Positions 46,901 through 54,400 of a DNA stretch of 64,000 bases are shown in pieces. The DNA is taken from NCBI GenBank assembly GCA_937930535.1, contig CALGKJ010000061.1:1-64000 (forward strand). The letters run 5' to 3'. The DNA is from an uncultured Clostridia bacterium (GTDB lineage: Bacteria; Bacillota; Clostridia; Lutisporales; Lutisporaceae). The translations under genes and the position numbers were made by a program. The notes under the pieces are model-generated. The model did not search any database. It saw only the letters and a program-made list of their open reading frames with translations, and was not told the origin of the DNA. Position 1 is the first letter of the stretch. The number at the start of each line of letters is the position of its first letter.

Positions 46901-48303
46901 ATATCAGTAGTGTGGAAAAGAATATGTACACAACAATAAATGCGGCTGAGGAAAAGGAGTATTATGAAGCTTCGTCAGCCCAAAAAAGAATGTATACCTT
47001 GCAGCAAATTGATTTGAATAGTACAAGTTATAATATGCCGGGTGTACTAGTGATAGAAGGTATGCTGGACATAGAAAGATTGAGGGAAGCTTTTAAAAGG
47101 TTAATACAAAGACATGAAGCTTTTAGAACTGGCTTTGAATTAGGACAAGAGGGAATAATACAAAAAATATACAAGGAAGTGGAATTCAAAGTAGAATATG
47201 TTGATTTACAATCTATAGAAGAAAAAGAAATTGAAAAAATAGTCAGCCGCTTTATAAGAAGTTTTGACTTGAATAAGGCACCGCTGCTAAGAGTGGGATT
47301 AGTTAATGTATCTAAAGATATTACATTGGAAAAGTATATTTTGATGTACGACATGCACCATATAATATCAGATGGTATATCCATGGAAATATTAGTCAAG
47401 GAGTTTGTTGAATTATATTCGGGAAAAGAACTTGCTCCTCTAAGGATACAATACAAGGATTTTGCGGAATGGCAGAATAAGTTATTCAGGAGTACAAGGA
47501 TAAAGAAGCAGGAGGAGTATTGGTTGAGTCAGTTCGCAGGAGACATACCGGTACTAAACCTTCCGACAGATTATTCTAGACCAGCTATGCAAAGCTTTGA
47601 GGGGGACAGGATAAGCTTTGAGCTGGAGGAAGAATTGACAGAAAAGTTAAGGAACATAGCAAGAGAGACAGGAAGTACCATGTACATGGTGATGTTGGCA
47701 GCCTTTAATATTTTATTATCAAAATACAGCGGACAGGAAGATATAGTAGTAGGGACTCCAATAGCGGGAAGACCACATGCGGATTTGGAAAACATAATAG
47801 GTATATTTGTAAATACCCTTGCCATGAGGAACTATCCAAGGGGAGAGAAAACTGCAAGAGAATTTATAGAGGAAGTAAAAAACAATGCTCTAAAGGCTTA
47901 TGATAATCAGGATTATCAATTTGAAGAGCTTGTAGAAAAACTAAATATACTAAGAGATATGAGCAGGAATCCGCTATTTGACATTATGTTTGCAATGCAG
48001 AATATAACAATGACAGAAGCCAGTATAGATGGATTAAAGGTAAGCGGGTATAAAACAAATACAAAAACGACCAAGTTTGACTTAATGATAGAAATATTTG
48101 AAGGTACTAGCACGATAGTATTAAACCTCTCCTATCTGACAAAGCTATTTAACAAAAGCTCAGCATATAGGATACTGGAAAATTATAAGGATTTGCTATG
48201 GGAAATAGTTAAAAATACGGATGCCAAATTGTCAACGTTCAATGTAAAGACAAATTTTAAGAAGATAAATGTAAAAAAAGAAGAGGTTGATTTTGACTTT
48301 TAA
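37975..48303 (+). CDS. NRPS 3: A(?)-T-C-A(Dab)-T-C-A(Ser, FkbM-MT inserted)-T-C
   Basis: Synthetase of 3442 residues. It starts directly with A7 (about 1-520), whose usual FDxxxWE segment is replaced by CHDPFLRDI; pocket DPRHFALLA is unassigned. T7 Ser559. C8 (613-1040), HHIIADG. A8 (1059-1560) pocket DIWEMTADD is one change from the 2,4-diaminobutyrate code DIWELTADD. T8 Ser1605. C9 (1659-2085). A9 (2102-2900) pocket DVWHFSLID reads Ser and is interrupted at about 2557-2825 by an FkbM-type methyltransferase. T9 Ser2941. C10 (2995-3442) is complete and ends KKEEVDFDF. A GGGGTTGA site precedes ATG 37975, 21 bases after NRPS2. No Dab biosynthesis gene lies in the window. Confidence 0.95.
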   Translation: MRTIQYALTESFSSYKDNIAIEYGADFITYSQLDEKSSYIANDIINSGIAAGSNIGIYIENKIELIAAVIGVIKARCVFVPLSSEYPDKRTKHMIESADVHYIIMDKLNLTSYGELLNDVDGIMQTIVIDDSYYNGEKHSLERFVQLEYSPEDSIYIYFTSGTTGKPKGILGRNISLLQFIKWEIEQFQIDSSYRISQLTSQCHDPFLRDIFVPLCTGAAICIPQNSKGLLEHGNIINWLESTRINLIHCTPSLFEIVYSGNINDKMFSSLKYVFLAGERVIPAKLKKWYDTFGDRVQLVNLYGPTETTLAKLFYPIQKEDCNKQIIPIGQPIKGARVIILNDKDENCKVGQVGEIYIRTPYRTHGYYNNAQLTKEKFIQNPFSNDLNDLIYKTGDLGKLLPDGNIEFIGRVDRQVKIRGYRVELEEIEKVLMEHQDIESAVVLEKQSGSTENFLCAYYVEKNTGNNLVYTGETIREYLRFILPSYMIPIHYIKLDEMPLNNNRKIDYKLLQDIPISCERNIIKPRNEVEEKIAAIWREVLNIDQIGIDEGFFNIGGHSLNAMRVLTKLYKEFNINISLSIMFQNPTIEMLAKHIKDFTKTRFKSIDKVENKEYYELSSAQKRIYVLNNLEEANISYNITNAAAINGDIDISRFELTLRQLIDRHEALRTSFALVDGVPMQKIHDSVDFSIEHFSADEDEITDVIKGFIRPFKLNQPPLMRTALIKVKPDSYVMAVDMHHIIADGTSMGILIQEFVKLYNGEQLKDLAIQYKEFAAWQNNLFESNALAEQENYWKELFKEGAPVLNLPVDFERPIKQSFEGDTIDFNIPVSITNDLKQIANDRNVTLNMLLFSVFSILLSKYSKQEKLIIGSLIEGRNHADLENIIGVFPNFLPIKVEIEKRRTFSEVLDYVKKQLLCAYENQDYPFEKIVEIADIGVDYSRNPLFDTMLIFHNQIDPKTNGGIDNLQFHEYDYNKKIANLDIKVDVYLDYSGRLSCKLQYSTALFKTDTINRMKKHFLNIIDQVIKELDIPVYEIELTTAEEKNHILNEFNDTKVFKDNNKKLYELFEEHAEKSSNSIAVVYKDKSFTYKEINIKANKLARVLIEKGIGEDDFAGILMERSELMLVSVIAVWKAGGAYIPIDTAYPNDRISDIMSDSGAKLLIVNSIDAEQLDISEDKIIDLSKIDDYIRDKAETNIDKKTDMSSLAYAIYTSGSTGKPKGAMVEHCGMMNHMQAKIDIMKLDSNSVISQNASHCFDISVWQFFCALALGGKTVIIPNETVLNSNQFISVIENQQVDILEVVPSYLLELFEILRENKECFNRLKYLMITGEELKKKLVETWFSIYPHIPIINAYGPTEASDDITHYVMKGIPEGEKISIGKPIQNLKITIVTEEMKLCPIGIYGELCVEGIGVGRGYINRKELTEKHFCQSPFTPGERMYKTGDLARWLPDGNIEFLGRMDSQVKVRGFRIELGEIEIKIQGYKDVNEAAVIVRKDNKGENCLCAYIKGEKTLRMPELKEYLAKKLPYYMIPALFIEIDEMPLNANGKIDRKALLYIDGVTHTGTEYIEPQNELEKKLADMFCNILGLNQVGINDNFFELGGHSLKAMNLAAKINNEFNVEFPLGELFKSPTVGEMSIYIQGLDRNAFSSIKQIQEKEYYSLSSSQKRMYMLQKLDVNSIGYNMPGVVEIEGRLDTERLEQAFKALVERHDGLRTSFDFREEDPIQKIHKIAELKIQYIKAEENQVEGIVKEFVRPFDLSKPPLLRVGLIELHPKRHILIYDMHHIISDGVSKAILLKEFADLYEGRELPELKIQYKDYAAWQDELFKSDRIKKQEEYWLEVLKEEIPILNLPTDYSRPAIQSFEGDRISFELDRKKTGDLVRIAKDTGSTMYMVLLSAFNILLSKYSGQEDIVIGSPIAGRSHADLENVIGIFINTLVMRNHPDRNISFSEFLQRVKENSLKAYENQDYQFEELVDTLNVRRDMSRNPIFDVMFIMQNMHNGDISLKDLRIKPYKQEHNISVFDLIFEVSEADDKLVIYVEFCTKLFKKDTIKKMTAHFERIVEVISKDKQIKLKDIDITSQAEKKQILESFNDTYAHYPLNKTVHELFEEQVEKTPDNVAVIFEDNKLTYKELNQKSNQLARELRNRGVRADSIVGIMVERSLEMVVGIMGILKAGGAYLPISPDYPPDRIEYILEDSGAKLLLTQTKLADRVNIKDLIDLEEENIYKAAVENLDNISTSTNLAYVIYTSGSTGKPKGTMIEHHSLINRLKWMQKQYPLCQKDVILQKTTYTFDVSVWELIWWSLEGAAVCMLSQGAEKDPQEIVKAIEKHNITVMHFVPSMLNMFLEHLKINGELSRLKSLRQVFASGEALTLHQVEMFNRLINKNCGTLLANLYGPTEAAIDVSYFDCTIDKELDKVPIGKPIDNIKLYIVDKNNKLQPVGVSGELCIAGVGLARGYLNRPELTAEKFVNNPFEEGTRMYKTGDLAKWLPDGNIEFLGRIDDQVKIRGFRIELGEVENALNKCPYIKDSVIIHRKDNFGVGYLAAYIAVDKKNMELYNGKKRYKLPNNMSILHLNRNETDFMYKEIFEDQSYFQYGIEIKDNDCVFDIGANIGMFTLYVNGVCENANIYAFEPIPKVFEVLDCNCQLYTNGTKIFNYGISDTNKETTFTYYPKATIMSGCYGNTAKDKELFENSMTDLNDLKMEEKESVEKYKSELIQERFQKEDFKCQLKTLSEVIKENNIEKIDLLKIDVEKSEMDVLMGIHNHDWAKIKQIVIEVHEINGEIDKITELLNQNGYVVFIGVEEGLENSGLYTVYAKSRELAKEAAAKDVWNKSEVSIIQDNVLTTEKVRNYLLNILPDYMIPSYFIQMDKLPLTANGKVDRKALPEPDGSLITGAEFEETRNETEAKLVEIWREVLGVDKIGINDNFFELGGHSLKAISLAAKIHKIFDVEVPLSEIFKLLTVKGIAEYISSVEKNMYTTINAAEEKEYYEASSAQKRMYTLQQIDLNSTSYNMPGVLVIEGMLDIERLREAFKRLIQRHEAFRTGFELGQEGIIQKIYKEVEFKVEYVDLQSIEEKEIEKIVSRFIRSFDLNKAPLLRVGLVNVSKDITLEKYILMYDMHHIISDGISMEILVKEFVELYSGKELAPLRIQYKDFAEWQNKLFRSTRIKKQEEYWLSQFAGDIPVLNLPTDYSRPAMQSFEGDRISFELEEELTEKLRNIARETGSTMYMVMLAAFNILLSKYSGQEDIVVGTPIAGRPHADLENIIGIFVNTLAMRNYPRGEKTAREFIEEVKNNALKAYDNQDYQFEELVEKLNILRDMSRNPLFDIMFAMQNITMTEASIDGLKVSGYKTNTKTTKFDLMIEIFEGTSTIVLNLSYLTKLFNKSSAYRILENYKDLLWEIVKNTDAKLSTFNVKTNFKKINVKKEEVDFDF
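45647..46450 (+). other. FkbM-family methyltransferase inserted in Ser adenylation domain A9
   Basis: Between A8 motif IRGFRIELGEVE and the final A-subdomain (VRNYLLNILPDYMIPSYF) lie about 270 extra residues with FkbM signatures: VFDIGANIGMFTLYVN (SAM motif I), AFEPIPKVFEVL and LLKIDVEKSEMDVLMGI (usual LKID.EG.E). FkbM enzymes are O-methyltransferases, so O-methylation of the tethered Ser side chain is the likely outcome; the kutzneride enzyme KtzH is the precedent I recall for an O-methyltransferase inside a Ser A domain. Confidence 0.88.
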
Positions 48304-48328
48304 GCTGCAGCTATAAAAAATGCTCAGT

Positions 48329-48376
48329 AAAGGGTTTTAAGCTAAGGCTTAGTTTAAATATAGCTTAAAGCCCTTT
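48329..48376 (+). promoter_or_regulatory. 16-bp hairpin between NRPS 3 and NRPS 4
   Basis: AAAGGGTTTTAAGCTA (48329-48344) pairs with TAGCTTAAAGCCCTTT (48361-48376) along all 16 positions, with one G-U pair and a 16-base loop. No T tract follows, so it is not a standard terminator. It sits 43 bases before the NRPS4 start and could be an mRNA processing or stability element. Confidence 0.7.
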
Positions 48377-48418
48377 ATGACAAACAAATATACTAGGTCA
48401 GGAAGGTGTAAACACATA

Positions 48419-51400
48419 ATGGATAGACTGGAAAGACAAGCCTTGATATATAGTGAAGATACTAAGATAGAGAAAGAATTTTGGGAAAACATACTTGGTG
48501 GGATAGAAGAAATAAGCTGCTTCCCCTATGACAATGCAAAAACTTCACTAATAAATTGCTTAGAGAGAAGTCAGATTAACTTTAATCTGCCAGACAGTGT
48601 AAGTGAAAAAATAATAAAAATAGCAAAAGCCTCAGACGAGAATATTTACTGTATATTGTTAACAGCAGTAAAAATTTTGTTATACAAATATACTGGAAAC
48701 AGAGATTCAATAACAGGTTCAACAGTTTACAGGCAGGAAGCTGAAGATGATTTAATAAATAAAATTCTGATACTTAGAAACTCGATAGATGTGAACATGT
48801 CGTTTAAAGAATTCCTAATAAATACAAGAAAAATTTTTAATGAAGCTTTATCTAATCAAAATATACCATTAGATGTACTGATTGAAAACACAAAAGCACT
48901 TAGTGTCAATAATATATCAGATTTCTTTAAAACAGTAGTACTTTTAAAAAACATACATGAAACAGATTATCTAAAAGGTTTAAGTCCAAATATCGTATTT
49001 GTTTTTAAAAAGGATTATGAGTCAATAAGCTGTGATATAAGCTATAATAAGCAATTTTACTCAGAAAGCACAATTCAAAGAATAACTAAGCATTTAATTA
49101 GTCTGCTTGATATGATGCTGGATAATCTTGATATTAAGCTTGAAGACATACAAATACTTACAAAAGAAGAATGGCAGCAACTGCTGGTTTCCTTTAATAA
49201 TACAGCAGCAGAGTATCCCAAAAATAAAACAATACATGATATATTCAGAGAGCAAGTACAAAGAACACCTGACAATATAGCAGTAACATTGGAGGACAAG
49301 AAGTTAACATACAAGGAGTTAAATGAAAGGGCAAATAGGCTAGCAAGAACTTTAAAGAAACTGGATATAAATAACAATGATATAATAGGTATATTATTAG
49401 ACCGTTCAATAGAAATGATAGTGTCAATCTTAGCAGTATTAAAGGCTGGGGGCGCTTATCTTCCAATAGACCCGGAGTATCCGCAGGATAGAATAAAATA
49501 TACATTAGAGGATAGTAAAACAAAAATAGTACTGACAAATAAGAAATTTGAAGCTTTAGTGAAGTTTACCGGACAAGTATTATATGTAGAAGATGAAAAT
49601 GTATATGATGAAATTATGACAGAACTGCCGGATAAAAGCAGTCCTAATGATCTTGCATATGTAATATATACATCAGGGACAACAGGCAAGCCAAAGGGTG
49701 CGATGATAGAGCACAAGAATGTAGTCAGATTAATGTTCAATAACAAGATACAGTTTGACTTTACCAGCGAAGATGTATGGACAATGTTCCACTCTTTTTG
49801 TTTCGATTTCTCGGTATGGGAGATGTACGGTGCATTATTTTACGGAGGAAAGCTGGTAATAGTGCCAAAGTTAACAGCCCGTCAGCCAAGGAAGTATTTG
49901 GAGCTGCTGAAGAAGGAAAAAGTAACGATTTTGAACCAAACACCAACAGCCTTTTATAACCTTTCAAATGAAGAGGTAAGCATAAAGGAAAAGGAACTTT
50001 CCATAAGATATGTAATATTCGGCGGAGAAGCATTAAAGCCAATTATGCTAAAAAGCTGGAGGGAGAAATATCCCGGCACAAAGCTGATAAACATGTATGG
50101 AATAACAGAGACCACAGTACATGTAACCTATAAGGAAATAACAGAGCATGAAATAGAAAATAATATAAGTAATATAGGCAAGCCAATACCTACACTGACG
50201 GCATATGTAATGGATAGAGATATGAAGCTGCTTCCCATAGGGGCTGCCGGAGAGCTATGTGTAGGTGGAGACGGTGTATGCAGAGGATATCTAAACAGAC
50301 CAGAGCTTACAGCAGAAAAATTTATTAATAATCCATACAAAGAAGGAGAACGCTTGTATAAATCCGGTGACTTGGTAAGAATGCTTCCAACTGGGGAAAT
50401 GGAATATCTAGGACGTATAGACCATCAAGTAAAGATAAGAGGACATAGAATAGAACTGGGTGAAATAGAAAATAAGCTTATAAGGCATGGGGCTATAAAG
50501 GAAGCGGTAGTATCAACTAAAGATGATAGCAGCGGAAACAAGTATTTATGTGCATATATAGCAGGGACAAGAGAATTAACAATAGGAGAGCTGAGGGAGT
50601 ATTTGTCCAAGGATTTACCAGATTATATGATACCATCATACTTCATGCAGATGGATAAGCTGCCATTGACATCAAATGGGAAAATAGACAGAAAGGCATT
50701 ACCAGAGCCTGATAAAAGTGTCAGTACAGGTGCAGAATACGAAGCTCCGAGAAATGAAATAGAAGAAAAGCTGTCAGAGATATGGAGAGAAGTGTTGGGG
50801 GCAGATACAATGGGAATAAATGACAGCTTTTTTATGCTGGGAGGAGACTCTATAAAAGCAATACAAGTATGTTCGAGACTCCAAAGATATAAGATGAAGC
50901 TAGAGGTAAAGCATATTCTGCAATATCCATCAATAAAGGAAGTATCAAATTATGTAACTTACAATACGAATATTGCAGAGCAAGGTATAATAACAGAAGA
51001 AATAGAATTGACGCCAATACAGAAATGGTTTTTTGATAATGATTATATAGACAAGCATCACTGGAATCAGGCAGTAATGCTGTACAGCAAGGAAAGCTTT
51101 GATGAAGAAGCACTGAATAAAGCTTTTGAGAAGATAACAGAGCACCATGATATACTAAGAGCGGTTTATAAAATACAAGAAAATAAAGTGATACAAATAA
51201 ATAGAGGTATTGAAGGACAGTTGTATGAGCTTAAAGTATTTGACCTGAAAAATGAAGAAAATTATGGGGATATAATACCTACCGAAGCAAACAAAATACA
51301 AAGCAGCATGGATCTAAGAAATGGACCACTGGTAAAGCTGGGACTATTCAAGACAAGTGAAGGCGATCACCTTCTGATAACAATACATCATCTGGTTGTG

Positions 51401-54400
51401 GACGGTGTATCATGGAGAATAATATTTGAAGATTTATCCAAAGCATACAGTCAGGCAGTAAAGGGAGAAGAAATAGTACTTCAGGATAAGACAGATTCCT
51501 TCAAACTATGGGGTGAAGAACTAAAAAAGTATGCAAATAGCAAAAAACAATTAAAGGAGCTTGATTATTGGAAACGCATAGAAGAAACAGAAGTATTGCC
51601 GCTTCCTAAAGATAATATAGTGAATATTGGAAAGACAAAGGATACAGCAGCAGAATCAATAGAGTTATCAGAAGCAGAAACAGAAACTCTGCTGAAAAAA
51701 GTAAACAGTGCATACAATACTGAAATAAACGATATTTTGCTTACATCACTAGGAATGACAATAAACAAGTGGACCGGATGTGATAAAGTACTGATAAATC
51801 TTGAGGGGCATGGCAGAGAGCTGGAAATAAAGGGCATAGATATAACTAGAACAGTTGGCTGGTTTACATCCCAATTCCCAGTAATACTGGACATGCATGG
51901 CACAGAAGGTCTTTCGCATTCAGTAGTAAAGACAAAAGAAACATTGAGACAAATACCTAATAAGGGAATAGGCTATGGAATATTAAAATACATAACATCA
52001 CAGGAAAATAAAAAAGGTTTAAGCTTTGAAAGAAGTTCAGAGATATGCTTTAACTATCTGGGACAGTTTGATAAGGATATAAATACAGAAGTATTTCAGG
52101 TATCACATATATCAGCAGGAAACAGCATAAGCTTGGAGGCACAAAGGAACTACAGTCTGGATGTAAGCGGTATGATAATAAACAAAAAGCTGTACATGAG
52201 CTTTAAATATGATAGGAATGAGTATAACAAAACTACAATAGAAGAGTTGTCAAAGAACTATGCTAAAAATCTGATAGAGCTGATTAAGCACTGTGCAGAT
52301 AAAGAATATACAGAGCTTACACCAAGTGATACAACTGGAAAAAGAATAGCATTAGAAGAGTTTAATTTAATAAAGAAAAGATTAGCTGAAATAGGAATAA
52401 TAGAGCCTCAAATATCCGATATATATACGCTGTCGCCAATGCAGGAAGGAATGTTGTTTTATACACTCCTTGATAACAAGTCAAATGTATACTTTGAACA
52501 AATGGTACTAAATATAGAAGGTAATATAGATATAAAGCTGTTCGAGGAAAGCTTTAATAAAGTAATAAACAAATATGATGTACTAAGAACTGTATTTGTA
52601 CACGAAGGGGTAAAGAAACCTGTACAGGTAATTCTAAAAGATATAAAAACAGCAATACATTATGAGGACATAATGGCACTTGAAAAAGAAAAGAAAGAAG
52701 AATATGTAGAAGAATATAAACAAAAAGATAAAGAAAAGGGCTTTAATCTAAAAATGGATATTCCAATAAGAGTATCTATCTTAAAGCTAGATCATGATAA
52801 ATATGCAGTTATATGGAGCTTCCACCATATAATTATGGATGGATGGTGTTTAAGCCTCGTAATAAAAGACTTTTTTGACAGCTATATAAGTATAAAAGAA
52901 AGAAAAAAAATAGATATAGAAAAAGTAGAAGCATATGGCAGGTATATATCCTGGCTGGAAGAACAGGACAAAGAAGAAGCAATAGCTTATTGGAAAAGAT
53001 ATCTTGAAGGCTTTGAACATAAATCATCAGTGCCAGTAATAAAAACATCAAAAAATGGTGAAGAATACCAAAATAGAGAAAAAGTAATGGTGCTTAATAA
53101 AGATATAAGTAAGGGCTTGGTTAAGCTTGCTCAAGGAGCAGAGGTCACATTGAGTACAGTTATTCAGACTGTATGGGGAGTTATACTGCAAAGATACAAC
53201 AACACAGAAGATGTTGTGTTTGGGGCAGTAGTATCGGGAAGACCTTCTGAAGTAGCTGGGATAGAGAATATGGTGGGGCTATTTATTAATACTGTACCTG
53301 TAAGGTTCAGGGTAAGCGGACTGGAAAGTATGGAAGAAGCAGCAAAGAAGCTTCAGAGGCAGGCAGCCGAATCAAGTAAATACGAATATATATCCTTGGC
53401 GGAAGTTCAATTAATAAGCGAATTAAAGAATGAGCTTATAGACAATATTTTAGTATTTGAAAATTATCCTATGGAAAAAGAAATAGAAAATAGTACGCAG
53501 GAGAATAGACTAGGTTTTGAAATAAAGGCTGTGGAGGTATTTGAACAGACAAATTATGGAATTAACATAATAGTATCACCTGGGGAAGAAGTAACAATAA
53601 GAATAAGGTACAATGGTGCAGTATATGAAGATGCACAGGTATTGAACTTGCTAAGCCATATAAATCAAGTAATAAATACAGTAGTAAGTAGGCCGAGCAT
53701 AATGCTGCGGGATATACAGATACTTTCAGAGGAGGAAAAATACCAGATGCTTGTATCGTTCAATAATACAGCAGTTGAATATCCTAAGCATAAAACTATT
53801 CAAGAGCTGTTTGAAGAGCAAGCAGAAACAATACCTGATAACATAGCATTAGTATATGGAGAGCAGCGGCTAACCTATAAAGAACTAAACGAAAAGTCAA
53901 ATCAATTGGCAAGAGTGCTGAAGATGAAAGGAATAAAAGCTGAAGATGTAGCAGCACTAATGGTAGAGCGTTCTCCGGAAATGGTAATAGGAATTCTAGG
54001 AGTACTTAAAGCTGGAGCAGCTTATTTGCCCATAGACCCGGAATATCCTAAAGATAGAATAGAATTTATGTTACAGGATAGCAACGCAAAACTACTTCTG
54101 ACACAGGCTGAGTTTGTAAATAGCTCTAATGAAAAACTAGAAAAAATAGGATTAAAAGATATAAAAATATATACAGGGGATAGCAGCAATCCATGGGTAT
54201 TAAATAAAGCGGAAGATCTTTGCTGTATTATGTATACATCTGGCAGTACAGGAAAACCAAAGGGTGTAATGATTGAACATAGGAACGTAGTCAGATTGGT
54301 TAAAAGTACAAATTATATAGAATTCAGAAGTGATGATAGAATATTGCAAACGGGAGCAATAGTATTCGATGCATGTACCTTTGAAATATGGGGAGCGTTA

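Noticed and set aside
48377-48418. Alternative upstream ATG start of NRPS 4 at 48377
   Set aside because: It directly follows the hairpin and has no ribosome binding site; ATG 48419 has GGAAGGTG at proper spacing.
30250-50714. Long repeats suggesting CRISPR or transposon copies
   Set aside because: They fall in homologous protein regions of NRPS modules, with no regular spacing or spacers.
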